58,396 nucleotides of DNA from Nonomuraea zeae (GTDB taxonomy: Bacteria; Actinomycetota; Actinomycetes; Streptosporangiales; Streptosporangiaceae), in the NCBI RefSeq assembly GCF_005889725.1, contig NZ_VCKX01000040.1, positions 1 through 58,396 on the forward strand, given 5' to 3'. The position numbers and the translations under genes are program-made. Below are positions 22,961 through 31,668 of the stretch, piece after piece; the stretch's first letter is position 1, and the number at the start of each line of letters is the position of its first letter. The notes below the pieces were generated by a model that worked only from the letters and a program-made list of their open reading frames with translations, made no database searches and had not been told where the DNA came from.

Positions 22961-23619
22961 AGCGAACCCAGGCGATAGCCCACACCTCGCACGGTGCTCA
23001 CGACCTCTGATCCCAGCTTGTTGCGCAGGTAGTAGACGTAGGTGTCCACGATCGACTCCTTCTCGGCGCCGTCGAAGACCCGCTGTCTCAGCGACGTGCG
23101 CGTGTGCACCTGCCGCGGGCGGGCGGCCAGGGCGCTCAGCAGCCGGCACTCCTGGCCCGACAGCGCCACCTGCTCGCCGGTCGGCAGCCGTACGACGCGG
23201 GACTCGGCGTCCAGCCAGCCCGCGCCGAGCGGCAGCAGGCTCGCGTGGTCCAGGTTCCTGCGGTGCAGCGCGCGCACCCTGGCCAGCAGCTCGTCGATGT
23301 CGAACGGCTTGACCAGGTAGTCCTCCGCGCCCGCGTCGAGCCCGGCGACCCGCTCGGCGACGGAGCCGAAGGCGGTCAGGACGAGCACCGGCACGGTGAC
23401 CCCCTGCCGCCGCAGCCGGCGCAGCAGGTCGATCCCGTCGAGCGTGGGCAGGCCGCGATCGACGATCAGCACGTCGTACGTGCGGCTCAGCCCCAAGTGC
23501 AGCCCCCGTTGCCCGTCCGGCGCCAGGTCGACCGTGTATCCCTGTTCGGTGAACAGATCGGCCAGCATGTGTCCCAGTTCGCGGTCATCTTCGACGAGCA
23601 GCAGCCGACGGGAGGGCAT
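22957..23619 (-). CDS. OmpR/PhoB-family response regulator
   Basis: 220 aa. The receiver domain starts RRLLLVEDDRELG, with the phospho-acceptor Asp in VLIVDRGLPTLDG, the Thr in VLVLTAFGS and the Lys in DYLVKPFD. The C-terminal winged helix (GEQVALSGQECRLLSALAARPRQVHTRTSLRQRVF and YVYYLRNKLG) binds DNA. The ATG at 23617-23619 begins at the domain edge; a GTG nine codons earlier (23646) is an alternative, and neither has a strong ribosome site. It is coupled to the kinase by a 4-base overlap. Confidence 0.92.
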   Translation of the reverse strand: MPSRRLLLVEDDRELGHMLADLFTEQGYTVDLAPDGQRGLHLGLSRTYDVLIVDRGLPTLDGIDLLRRLRRQGVTVPVLVLTAFGSVAERVAGLDAGAEDYLVKPFDIDELLARVRALHRRNLDHASLLPLGAGWLDAESRVVRLPTGEQVALSGQECRLLSALAARPRQVHTRTSLRQRVFDGAEKESIVDTYVYYLRNKLGSEVVSTVRGVGYRLGSL

Positions 23620-23741
23620 GTCGGCCGTGCCCGAGATCCCAGCCACCCGTCAACCGTCGCATCACAGCCGGGCAATTACCAGGTCCACTCGGCCATTGGC
23701 CGGGCCGCGCAGTGGTCCGCCCCGCTCTACCTGCCGGTTCA

Positions 23742-25064
23742 CTAAGGATTGGACCTGGCTTCCACCCGTTCTTGGGGACCTTGGTCCGCCACGCGGATGC
23801 GTTCGAGACGGTCGGGCAGCGCCAGCTTGTAGAGCGGCAGGGCGCCCGCGGTGGTGATCACGGCCACGAGCACGAGCATGGAGAACAGCTCCTGCGTGAT
23901 CATGCCCTGGGCCAGCCCGATGTTGATGAAGATGAGGATCATCAGGCCGCGGGCGTTCATGAGCGCCCCCACCGCGTACGAGTCCCGCCAGGAGAACCCG
24001 ATCCCTCTCATCGCCGTGGCGCACCCGAAGTACTTGCCGCAGAACCCGGCCAGCAGGATCAGCCCGAACGCCAGCAGCATGCCGCCGCCCGCGATGCCGC
24101 CGAGCTGGGTGTTCAGCCCGGAGAAGGTGAAGAAGGTGGGCAGCAGCAGCGTCGATACGACCTCCATCATCCGGCCGTGCAGGATCTCGCGGAACTTCGG
24201 GTCGCGCGGCATGGCCAGGCCGGCGACGAAGCCGCCGAAGACCGAGTACACGCCGATCCAGTCCGTCACCCAGCCGGCCGCGAGCGGGATGAGGATGACC
24301 GCGTACATGGCGCCGGAGCCGAGCCGGCCGGTGCGCGCGACGGTCCTGCCCATCGGGCGCAGCAGGGGCGCGACGAACTTCAGCATCACGACGGCGAACA
24401 CCGCCGTCAGCCCGATCGTGGGCAGCGCGCCGGTGGCGCCGGTGCCGATGTGCATGGCCGACAGCACGGCCAGGATGCACCAGGCCAGGGCGTCGTCGAT
24501 GGAGGCGGCCAGCAGGGTGAGCCGGCCGATCGGGGAGTTCTCCAGGCCGCGCTCGTACAGGATCCTGGCCAGCATGGGGAACGCGGTCAGCGACAGCGCG
24601 CCCCCGACGAACAGGGCGAACTGGAACGGGGACACGTCCGGGCGGGACAGCAGGCTGTGCAGGAGGAGCCCGGTGCCGAAGCCGAGCAGCAGTGACGGGA
24701 CGATCCCCGACGCGGCCAGCACGGACGCCTTGCGGACCTCGCCCGGAGTGCGCGCGCTGTGGTCGAGGCCGGCGCCGACCAGGAACATGTAGAGCGTCAG
24801 CCCGATGGTGCTGAGCACGTACAGGATCGGCCGGACCTCCGGCGGGAACAGGGCCGCCTGCGCGTCCGGGAACAGCCAGCCGAACAGCGTCGGCCCGAGC
24901 AGCACGCCGGCGACCATCTCGCCGAGCACGCGCGGCTGCATCACCATGGTGGCCAGCCGGCCGCAGATCGCCGCGGTGATCAGGATGACCACGAGCGCGG
25001 GCAGGACTTTGAGCACGAGGGCGAGGTTCGCGTCAGGAGCCGTTACGTGGGCCAGGATGAACAT
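23742..25064 (-). CDS. Cation/proton antiporter (CPA2/KefB-like)
   Basis: 440 aa from ATG 25062-25064 with GGAG 7 bases upstream. Twelve to thirteen hydrophobic helices match the Na+/H+ exchanger fold: QPRVLGEMVAGVLLGPTLFGW is the family N-terminal signature, and LLAASIDDALAWCIL carries the paired Asp used for cation/proton exchange. The C-terminal tail is short, with no TrkA domain. It is the last gene of the five-gene series and overlaps the P450 stop by 32 bases. Some natural-product clusters use such antiporters for export or pH balance. Confidence 0.88.
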   Translation of the reverse strand: MFILAHVTAPDANLALVLKVLPALVVILITAAICGRLATMVMQPRVLGEMVAGVLLGPTLFGWLFPDAQAALFPPEVRPILYVLSTIGLTLYMFLVGAGLDHSARTPGEVRKASVLAASGIVPSLLLGFGTGLLLHSLLSRPDVSPFQFALFVGGALSLTAFPMLARILYERGLENSPIGRLTLLAASIDDALAWCILAVLSAMHIGTGATGALPTIGLTAVFAVVMLKFVAPLLRPMGRTVARTGRLGSGAMYAVILIPLAAGWVTDWIGVYSVFGGFVAGLAMPRDPKFREILHGRMMEVVSTLLLPTFFTFSGLNTQLGGIAGGGMLLAFGLILLAGFCGKYFGCATAMRGIGFSWRDSYAVGALMNARGLMILIFINIGLAQGMITQELFSMLVLVAVITTAGALPLYKLALPDRLERIRVADQGPQERVEARSNP

Positions 25065-26397
25065 GCCGGTTCTCCGGTTCAGTAGTGAAATGCCGCTCGC
25101 AGAGCCGCTGCCGGCGCGCGTCCCAGACCATGTAGGTGCCGAGGACGAGCTGCACGAGGCTGCGCCAGACGTCCTCCCAGCGGTCGCGTACGCGCAGGAA
25201 GGCCAGCGCCAGGCGGGGCCGGTGTGGAGCGTCACGAGGGGTGAGCAGGCAGGGCCCCCGGCTGGGCAGGGACCTGGTGTGGGTGACGGAGGAGTCCAGG
25301 ACGTAGCGGTCCAGGACCTCGCGCGCGGCCACCCGCATGGCGATCGGCGCCAGCCGCCAGGCCGGGCACGGGCGGTTGGCCGCCACGCCGAACGGGATGT
25401 GGTTGAGCTCCTTGACGGGCCGGCCGGAGCGGCCCGGGTCGAAGCGGCCGGGATCGAAGCGGTCAGGGTCGGCGAACCCGGCTCGGTGGAACTCCGGATA
25501 GCTGAAGCAGAGCACCGAGCCGGCCGGGATCGCGGTGTGCTCGCCGAGCCGGATGTCGCCGGTGGTGATGCGGTGGGCGATGCCGAAGAGCGGGTAGAGC
25601 CGCATCGTCTCGGCGATCACCTGGTCGAGGTAGTGGTCGTCGCCCGTACGCGCCGCGTGCTGCACCTCCGGGTGCCGGGCGAGGACCAGCAGCAGGTGGG
25701 CCATGGCCTCCGACATCTGGACGACGGCGGTGTTGAAGAAGGCGCCTTGCAGGTAGTACGCCTGCTCGCGGGGCGTCAGGCCGGCCGGGAGCGGCCTGCG
25801 GACCAGGGGCAGGCGGTCGAGCAGGTACTCGGTCAGGCGCAGGCGGCGCCGCATGTGCCGCAGGCCGGTGCACTTGAGCGAGGTGACGACGTCGTTCGCG
25901 TTGCCGGTGATCAGGTCGCGGGCCTCGCGCGGGCACGGCCGGCCGAACACGAGCTCGTACGCGAACTCCGCCCACAGCGGCATCATCAGATCCCGCAGCC
26001 GGACCAGCCCGTGGACGCCCTCCAGCGCGCGGGCGGCGCAGCGGCGGGCGAGCTCCTCGGCCTGCGCCCGTGGCACCGCGAGCAGGTCGCGGGTGGCCCG
26101 GGCGACGGCGTCGTACCGCTCGCCCGCCTCCAGGTGCTCCTGGTGCATCTCGGGGCCGGGCGCCAGCCAGTACCAGAACAGGTCGGACAGCGCCGCGCCC
26201 CTGCTCCTGCCGTTGGCGGCCGGATGCGAGTACACCTCCCTGAACCGCTCGACGCCGACGAGGCCGCCGGGCACCGGGATGCCCTCCTCGCCGTTGACGC
26301 GGGCGAAGAGCCGGGCCCGCACGGCCACGATCCGGTCCGGCAGCCACCACGGCAGGCTCACCAGCACGCCGGCGACGGCGATGATCGCGATCAGCAT
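25033..26397 (-). CDS. Cytochrome P450
   Basis: 454 aa from ATG 26395-26397, overlapping the stop of the oxidase by 7 bases. A hydrophobic N-terminus (LIAIIAVAGVLVSLPWWL) suggests membrane attachment, which is unusual for bacterial P450s. The ExxR motif is ETMRLYP. The haem loop is FGVAANRPCPAWRLA, with the Cys ligand. The I-helix region (FFNTAVVQMSEAMAHLL) lacks the usual AGxDT oxygen-activation motif, so its chemistry may differ from simple hydroxylation. It is embedded between an FMN oxidase and an antiporter in one apparent operon. No ferredoxin gene is next to it. Confidence 0.86.
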   Translation of the reverse strand: MLIAIIAVAGVLVSLPWWLPDRIVAVRARLFARVNGEEGIPVPGGLVGVERFREVYSHPAANGRSRGAALSDLFWYWLAPGPEMHQEHLEAGERYDAVARATRDLLAVPRAQAEELARRCAARALEGVHGLVRLRDLMMPLWAEFAYELVFGRPCPREARDLITGNANDVVTSLKCTGLRHMRRRLRLTEYLLDRLPLVRRPLPAGLTPREQAYYLQGAFFNTAVVQMSEAMAHLLLVLARHPEVQHAARTGDDHYLDQVIAETMRLYPLFGIAHRITTGDIRLGEHTAIPAGSVLCFSYPEFHRAGFADPDRFDPGRFDPGRSGRPVKELNHIPFGVAANRPCPAWRLAPIAMRVAAREVLDRYVLDSSVTHTRSLPSRGPCLLTPRDAPHRPRLALAFLRVRDRWEDVWRSLVQLVLGTYMVWDARRQRLCERHFTTEPENRHVHPGPRNGS

Positions 26398-27443
26398 GTC
26401 CGCCGCACCATCCCGGGCTCCAGCTCGTGAACCGACGCGCAGCCGCACAGGGTGAGCGCGTGCTCGACCTCCGTGCGCAGCAGGCCGAGCACGCGGGTCA
26501 CCCCCCGCTCGCCGTCCGCGGCCAGGCCCCAGATCACCGGGCGGCCGACCGCGACGGCGGTGGCGCCCAGCGCCAGCGCCTTGAGCACGTCGGTGCCGCG
26601 CCTGACACCGCCGTCCAGCAGCACGGGAACGGCGCCGCCGGCCGCCGCCACGATGTCCGGCAGCAGGTCGATCGTGGCGGGCACCGTGTCGAGCTGCCGC
26701 CCGCCGTGGTTCGACACCATGATCGCCGAGACGCCGTGGTCGAGCGCGAGGCGGGCGTCGGCGGGATGCGTGACGCCCTTGAGCACGATCGGCAGCGCCG
26801 TCATCTCCCTGAGCCGGTCGATGTCCTCCCACGACAGCTCGGGGGACATGACGATGGGACGGACCCGGTCGCCGTGCGCTCCGTCCCGCATGTTCTCGCA
26901 GCACAGGTGCTCGGGCAGGTCGTGGAAGCCGTTACGGAGGTCACGCTCGCGCAGGCCCATGACCGGCGAGTCCACGGTGACGACCAGCGCCTTGCAGCCG
27001 GCCGCCTCGGCGCGGCGGACGAGCGTCTCGGTGAAGGCCGCGTCCGGCTGGACGTAGAGCTGGAACCACAGGTCGGCGCCCGGCGCGGCGTCGGCCACGT
27101 CCCCGACGGCGACCGTGGCGGCCATGCTCACGATCATGACGGTCTCCGCGGCGGCGGCCGCCCGCGCCGTGGCCCGCTCGCCCTCGGGGTGGGCGAGCCG
27201 GTGGAACGCGGTGGGCGCCACCAGGACGGGCACGGCCGCGCGGCTGCCCAGCAGGGTCACGCCCGTCTCGGGCTTGGCCGCGCCACGCAGGACCCTGGGC
27301 ACCAGCCCGAGCCGCGCGAACGCGGCCTCGTTCGCCCGCACGGTGAGCTCGTCGCCCGCGCCGCCGGCGAAATAGTCGTAGTGCGCGGGTTCGAGACGTG
27401 CCCTGGCCTCGTCCTCGAACGCCCGCAGCGTCCCGAACCCCAT
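26391..27443 (-). CDS. FMN-dependent alpha-hydroxy-acid oxidase/dehydrogenase
   Basis: 350 aa from ATG 27441-27443. It is a TIM-barrel flavoprotein of the LldD/glycolate-oxidase/mandelate-dehydrogenase family. HYDYFAGGAGDE, PVLVAPTAFHRL, WFQLYV, VKG-type VLKGVTHP, the catalytic SNHGGRQLD (His and Arg) and LLDGGVRRGTDVLKALALGA (FMN phosphate) all appear in order. It should oxidise a 2-hydroxy acid to a 2-oxo acid. The cluster context points to a dedicated substrate rather than lactate. It overlaps the P450 start by 7 bases. Confidence 0.9.
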   Translation of the reverse strand: MGFGTLRAFEDEARARLEPAHYDYFAGGAGDELTVRANEAAFARLGLVPRVLRGAAKPETGVTLLGSRAAVPVLVAPTAFHRLAHPEGERATARAAAAAETVMIVSMAATVAVGDVADAAPGADLWFQLYVQPDAAFTETLVRRAEAAGCKALVVTVDSPVMGLRERDLRNGFHDLPEHLCCENMRDGAHGDRVRPIVMSPELSWEDIDRLREMTALPIVLKGVTHPADARLALDHGVSAIMVSNHGGRQLDTVPATIDLLPDIVAAAGGAVPVLLDGGVRRGTDVLKALALGATAVAVGRPVIWGLAADGERGVTRVLGLLRTEVEHALTLCGCASVHELEPGMVRRTC

Positions 27444-27490
27444 CAGCCCCGTCCCATCGGCTCGGGCGCATCCGGTACGCCCGTCAGGTC

Positions 27491-27535
27491 GGCTCTCATC
27501 CGGCCGGCTCTCGTCAGGCCGGCTCTCATCCGGCC
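27491..27535. repeat. Three tandem 15-bp repeats between two cluster genes
   Basis: GGCTCTCATCCGGCC (27491-27505), GGCTCTCGTCAGGCC (27506-27520) and GGCTCTCATCCGGCC (27521-27535), with a partial copy just before. Each unit ends in a CGGCCGG-type dyad. The last copy overlaps the stop of the flavin monooxygenase gene. It could arise from slippage or act as a weak transcript-processing site between the two genes. Confidence 0.7.
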
Positions 27536-29085
27536 GACACCGCGGCGATGCGGCGCGCGAAGAAGTCCCGGAGGGGCTCGACGTGGATCTCCTGGGAGTT
27601 CCACTCGTTCTCCAGGTTCTCCGTGATGTGGTGGGCGACCGCGGGCTCGCCCGGACGGTGGTGGCGGACCACCGGGTGCAGGTAGTGGCCCTCGTGGGCG
27701 CGGGCGGAGTCGCTCTGGCTGATGCGGCCGACCTCGATGTCGAAGGGGTCGATCTTGTCGTGCTCGGGGCCGTACTCCAGGGTGATCGAGAAGTGGCCGC
27801 GGTCACCGATCGGCGGGCCTTCCAGGTCGTGCGGCAGCTCCTCCAGGTAGCGGGCGGTGCCGCCGTCCACCACGATCCCGTCGGCCAGCAGGCCGAACTG
27901 CTGCCACAGCGCCGACGTGCGGTTGACCCGCTCGATGACCGCCGCCGCCAGCGCCGCCGGGTCGGCCGGCAGCTCCCTGGATGGCCACGGCACGTCGTGG
28001 TGGCGGGACTCCAGGATGCGGTGCAGGGCGCGGACGCCGTACCTGAAGCCGTGGATGAAGCCGCTGGTGCCGCGCCGGAAGTCGCGTGACTGGGTCAGCG
28101 TGCCCGCGAAGTAGAGGCCCGGGACGTTGACGGACTCGTAGGCGGGCGTCAGCGCCGGGAATCTGTCCCTGATCACCAGGTCGGGGCGGCACGCGTCGCC
28201 GAAGATCGAGGCGTCGAAGCGGAAGCCGGTGCACAGGATCACGCGGTCGTACGGGATGTCCTTGGTGACCTCGTTGACCCGGGCGAAGGCGACCGTGACC
28301 AGGTACGTGCCGTCGGCCTGCCGCTCGACCCGCTTGACGTCGCCGTCGAGCAGCGCGTTCTGGGACTTGAGCTGGTAGGTGTCCAGCAGGCCGTTGTTGA
28401 CCGCGCGCAGGTGGCCGACGTAGTGGGTGCGCCAGGCCATGCGCAGGGAACTCGGGCCGGAGACGTGGATCACCGCCGCGGTCTCGATCAGGTTGTCGGC
28501 CGTCTCGAAGCCAGAGTTGCCCTTGCCGATGATGAGGACCCGCTGGTTGAGGTAGTCGGCGGGGTCGGTGGAGGCGGTGCCGTACGTGTCCGCCGTCTCG
28601 ATGCCCGGGATGTCCGGGATGTTGGGCCTGGTGACGCCGGCCGCGACGACGAGCCGCCTGGCCTCGTACGTGCGCCCGCGCTCGTCGGTCACCCGGAACG
28701 GGCCGGGGCGGTCCACGCGGACCACCCGCGAGTCGTAGTCGATCCGCAGGTCGCACGCCCGGGCGAAGTCGGCGAGGTAGCGGACCATGTCGTCGGCGTG
28801 CGGGAAGTAGCGGTCGCTGTAGCGGGTGAACAGCAGCCCGGGGTCGTCCGACAGCAGCGAGTTCCAGTCCATCCGGAGGTTCAGCTCCGGATCGTCCCAG
28901 CCGGTGTGCTTCTTGTTGATGGAGATGAGCGTGCGATGGCGCGGGAAGGTGTGGAAGAACTGGCCCGGCTCGGGACCGGCCTCCAGGATCAGGTATTTCC
29001 GGCCCGCCCGATGCAGGAAGTACCCCAGCTGCAGTCCTGCCGGGCCGGCGCCGATCACCAGGTAGTCCAGGGTGTTGTCCGGCAC
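27526..29085 (-). CDS. FAD/NAD(P)-dependent flavin monooxygenase-like oxidoreductase
   Basis: 519 aa from GTG 29083-29085, which has GGAGG 5 bases upstream; a GTG 15 bases earlier lacks one. The FAD Rossmann motif is VIGAGPAGLQLGYFL and the NAD(P) motif is VLIIGKGNSGFETADNL. The region LVVAAGVTRPNIPDIPG and the C-terminal LYFAGTLTQSRDFRRGTSGFIHGFRYG complete a class B monooxygenase/FOXRED2-like fold. The last about 150 residues (ALWQQFGLLADGIV, HYLHPVVRHHRPGE) are an extra domain found with this subfamily. A substrate cannot be deduced. It follows the ligase gene by about 70 bases. Confidence 0.84.
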   Translation of the reverse strand: MPDNTLDYLVIGAGPAGLQLGYFLHRAGRKYLILEAGPEPGQFFHTFPRHRTLISINKKHTGWDDPELNLRMDWNSLLSDDPGLLFTRYSDRYFPHADDMVRYLADFARACDLRIDYDSRVVRVDRPGPFRVTDERGRTYEARRLVVAAGVTRPNIPDIPGIETADTYGTASTDPADYLNQRVLIIGKGNSGFETADNLIETAAVIHVSGPSSLRMAWRTHYVGHLRAVNNGLLDTYQLKSQNALLDGDVKRVERQADGTYLVTVAFARVNEVTKDIPYDRVILCTGFRFDASIFGDACRPDLVIRDRFPALTPAYESVNVPGLYFAGTLTQSRDFRRGTSGFIHGFRYGVRALHRILESRHHDVPWPSRELPADPAALAAAVIERVNRTSALWQQFGLLADGIVVDGGTARYLEELPHDLEGPPIGDRGHFSITLEYGPEHDKIDPFDIEVGRISQSDSARAHEGHYLHPVVRHHRPGEPAVAHHITENLENEWNSQEIHVEPLRDFFARRIAAVSAG

Positions 29086-29155
29086 TGACGCCTCCGTCAC
29101 GGCGATGTGATTGAAAGGACAACATCAGTGTTGGCGCGTGATTCTCAGAAATTGC

Positions 29156-30658
29156 TCAGAGAGCGCCTCGGGGCAGGTCCAGCAGCGCGCGCTTGTCCGG
29201 CTTGCCGCTGGGCGCGACCGGGACGCCGGGCACCGTCGTGATCGTCCGGGGGGCGCTGTCCGCGCCGAGCTCGGCCCGTACGAGCGCGGTCAGGGCGTCC
29301 GGGTCCGGGCGGCGGCCCCGCTCGGGGACCACGAACGCGTGCACGGCCTCGCCGGTGCCCTCGTCGGGCGCGCCGGCCACGTACGCCTCCGCCACGTCGG
29401 GGTGGGCGGCGAGGACGCGCTCGATCGGGCCCGCGTAGACGACCATCGCGTTGACCATGATCACGTCCCGGGAGCGGCCGGAGAGATACAGGAAGCCGGC
29501 CTCGTCCACGTGGCCGAGGTCGCGGGTGCGCAGCCAGCCGTCCCGCAGGGTGTCGCGGGTCTCCTCCTCCTCGCCCCAGTAGCCCTCCATGACGTACGGG
29601 CTGCGGACGTGGATCTCGCCCGTCCGCCCCGCGGGCAGCTCGGCCCCCTCCTCGTCGCGCACGCTGAGCTCGACCATGGGATGCGGGCGGCCGACCGAGT
29701 CCAGGACGCCCGCGGCGATGTGCTCGGGGGTGAGCATCGCGACGTTGCCCGCCTCGGTGGCGCCGTACCCCTGGTAGACGACCGGGCCGAGCCGTCCGGC
29801 GGCGGCCGCCAGCCGGCTCGGGCCGATCGGCGAGCCGGACACCATCAGCGCCCGCAGGCTGCCGACGTCGGCGGGCTCCTTGTCGAGCAGGTCCAGCATC
29901 TGCGTCAGCCGGGGCACGGTGATGATCGACCCGGTGATCCCGTAGCGTTCGATCGCGTACGGGAACAGCGGCCGCCCGTCGTCCTCCGGGATCACCGCGG
30001 TCCCGCCGCCCAGCAGGCACGGCGCCAGGAACTCCATGACCACCATGCTCGCCAGCGTGCCGAACAGCAGATAGCGCTCGAAGCCCCTGGCGAAGGCGGC
30101 GGCCACGGGGGACCACGCGCGCGGCTGCCACGCCCAGTGCGCGCTGAGCGCCGCGTAGGTGATCGCGCAGCCCTTCGGCCGCCCGGTGCTGCCGCTGGTG
30201 AACGTCAGGGCGGCCACGTCGCCGGGGCGGGCCGTCACGGTGAGCTCCTGGTCGCCGGCGGGCTGGGCGAGGAGGTCGGTCGCGCCGGGGCCGAGTGACA
30301 GCGCCGTCTTCGAGGCCGCGAGCAGCTCGGGCGTGGCGTTGGCCGGGTCCACGAGCACGGCGTCGGCGCCCATGCCGAGCACGTGGGCGAGCTGCCCCGG
30401 CGGGTATCCCGGGCGGATGCCCACTACGCGGCAGCCGAGCGCGTGCGCGGCGATGTGCGCCGCGAACGCCTCGGGCGTGACGGACGTGCGGACGGCGATC
30501 GCCCGGCCGGGGCCCAGGCCAGCCGCGCGCATCCCGCCGGCCAGCCGCCCGATCAGCTCCAGCAGCTCGCCCCTGGAGACGGTCCTGCCCGCGTGCTCGA
30601 AGGCCGGGGTGGCGGGCGCGGCGCGCAGGGCGTCGAGCAGGGGTTGCGGGAACACCAT
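29156..30658 (-). CDS. Class I adenylate-forming acyl-CoA/acyl-AMP ligase
   Basis: 500 aa from ATG 30656-30658 with AGAGGAG 6 bases upstream; a longer start 57 bases earlier has none. ANL motifs are in order: LTFTSGSTGRPKGCA (P-loop-like A3), YQGYGATEAGNVA (A5), LRTRDLGHVDEAGFLYLSGRSRDVIMVN (A7-A8 hinge), and VAPSGKPDKRALL with the catalytic Lys (A10). It would activate a carboxylic acid as AMP ester and pass it to CoA or another acceptor. No carrier-protein gene lies in the cluster, so CoA is the likely acceptor. It is the first gene of the five-gene series. Confidence 0.88.
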   Translation of the reverse strand: MVFPQPLLDALRAAPATPAFEHAGRTVSRGELLELIGRLAGGMRAAGLGPGRAIAVRTSVTPEAFAAHIAAHALGCRVVGIRPGYPPGQLAHVLGMGADAVLVDPANATPELLAASKTALSLGPGATDLLAQPAGDQELTVTARPGDVAALTFTSGSTGRPKGCAITYAALSAHWAWQPRAWSPVAAAFARGFERYLLFGTLASMVVMEFLAPCLLGGGTAVIPEDDGRPLFPYAIERYGITGSIITVPRLTQMLDLLDKEPADVGSLRALMVSGSPIGPSRLAAAAGRLGPVVYQGYGATEAGNVAMLTPEHIAAGVLDSVGRPHPMVELSVRDEEGAELPAGRTGEIHVRSPYVMEGYWGEEEETRDTLRDGWLRTRDLGHVDEAGFLYLSGRSRDVIMVNAMVVYAGPIERVLAAHPDVAEAYVAGAPDEGTGEAVHAFVVPERGRRPDPDALTALVRAELGADSAPRTITTVPGVPVAPSGKPDKRALLDLPRGAL

Positions 30659-30797
30659 GGCCGGCTCCTCTGCGCTGGCGGGGGCTGGGCTTTCTGCGGC
30701 TGTTGGGGTAGGCATGTCGTCATAAAACCGGATTCATTGTGAGGCTAGACGGCGCGAATCAGAGACGGATCAGAGACCTGCGGGTGGTGGGCGAGAC

Positions 30798-31487
30798 GTG
30801 AAGGTGATCGGCGCGGGGTTCGGCCGCACGGGCACGGCCTCACTGAGGGCCGCACTCGACCTGCTCGGGTTCGGCCCCTGCTACCACATGTCGGTGGTCA
30901 TCGCGCAGCCGTACCGGGTGCGGCAGTGGCTCGACGTCGGCGAGGGCCGCTCGCGCGACTGGGACGAGGTGTTCGCCGGCTTCCGGTCGGCGGTGGACTG
31001 GCCGGCCGCCGCGTACTGGCGCGAGCTGGCCGCCCGCTACCCCGACGCCAAGGTCGTCCTCACCGTGCGGGACCCGGAACGCTGGTGGGAGAGCGTCAGC
31101 GAGACCATCTTCCGCAGCGCGCTGGCCGAGCGGCGGCGGCTGCCCCTGCGCCGCCGGGTGATCCGCAGGCTGGTGGCGCTCAGGGCCCCGGACTTCGCCC
31201 TCTACCCGCGCATGGCCAGGGCGACCGTCATTGACCGCGTCTTCGACGGCCGCATCGACGACCGCGCGTACGCCATCGAGGTCTTCGAACGGCACGTCGC
31301 GGAGGTCAAGGCCGCGATCGCGGCGGATCGGCTGCTGGTGTTCGAGAGCGGGCAGGGATGGGAGCCGCTGTGCGCCTTCCTCGGGGTGCCGGTTCCCGAG
31401 GAGCCGTTCCCGCAGGTCAACGAGCGAGCCGCGTTCATGGGGAAGCGGCCGAGGCGGCTGTGGCGGCTGATCGTACGCGGGCGGTGA
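30798..31487 (+). CDS. Sulfotransferase-family protein
   Basis: 229 aa starting GTGAAGGTGATC at 30798, divergent from the ligase cluster. The N-terminal KVIGAGFGRTGTASLRAALDLLGFGPCYHM is the PAPS 5'-phosphosulfate-binding loop of the sulfotransferase family (Sulfotransfer_4 type). VVLTVRDPERWWESV is the 3'-phosphate-binding segment. Fold length fits the family. It may sulfate a small molecule or be a P-loop relative. It could belong to the divergent metabolic cluster, with which it shares a 139-bp intergenic region. The Y-RNA-like sequence begins about 25 bases after its stop. Confidence 0.85.
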   Translation: MKVIGAGFGRTGTASLRAALDLLGFGPCYHMSVVIAQPYRVRQWLDVGEGRSRDWDEVFAGFRSAVDWPAAAYWRELAARYPDAKVVLTVRDPERWWESVSETIFRSALAERRRLPLRRRVIRRLVALRAPDFALYPRMARATVIDRVFDGRIDDRAYAIEVFERHVAEVKAAIAADRLLVFESGQGWEPLCAFLGVPVPEEPFPQVNERAAFMGKRPRRLWRLIVRGR

Positions 31488-31511
31488 CCCCGGAAAACCG
31501 GATGTGCCGCT

Positions 31512-31645
31512 GCGGCAGCTGTCGTTACCGTGATATTCCAGGATGAACGCCTTCCCGGTGCGACGACAGCAGTTCCTTCGAGGTTCGATTCCTTGCAGCC
31601 CCACCCCCATGGGGCTGTTGCCCAATTGGATGGGCACCTGCCGTC
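31512..31645 (+). ncRNA. yrlA: YrlA-like Y RNA (circularly permuted tRNA mimic)
   Basis: About 134 nt just upstream of the Ro60 gene fold as follows. An outer stem pairs GCGGCAG (31512-31518) with CTGCCGT (31638-31644). A second stem pairs CTGTCGT (31519-31525) with ACGACAG (31563-31569), with an internal bulge and ACCG/CGGT above it. Next comes a tRNA-type T-arm: CGAGG-TTCGATT-CCTTG (31579-31595). It is followed directly by an acceptor-like stem, CAGCCCCA/TGGGGCTG (31596-31603, 31610-31617), closed by a 6-nt loop. After TT comes a D-arm, GCCC-AATTGGAT-GGGC (31620-31635), with the GG of tRNA D-loops. The T-arm thus precedes the D-arm, as expected of a permuted tRNA. YrlA RNAs are known tRNA mimics encoded beside bacterial Ro genes. 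Exact ends are not defined. Confidence 0.8.
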
Positions 31646-31668
31646 ACCCTGATCTCGGGAGGGTCCGC

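Noticed and set aside
26391..27443. Mycofactocin MftD as identity of the FMN enzymes
   Set aside because: No MftA, MftB, MftC or other mycofactocin genes are present around either FMN gene.
31579..31603. tRNA fragment or att site suggested by GGTTCGATTCC
   Set aside because: No repeat of this stretch and no integrase are nearby. The D-arm-like half follows the T-arm half, which fits a Y RNA tRNA mimic much better than a truncated tRNA.
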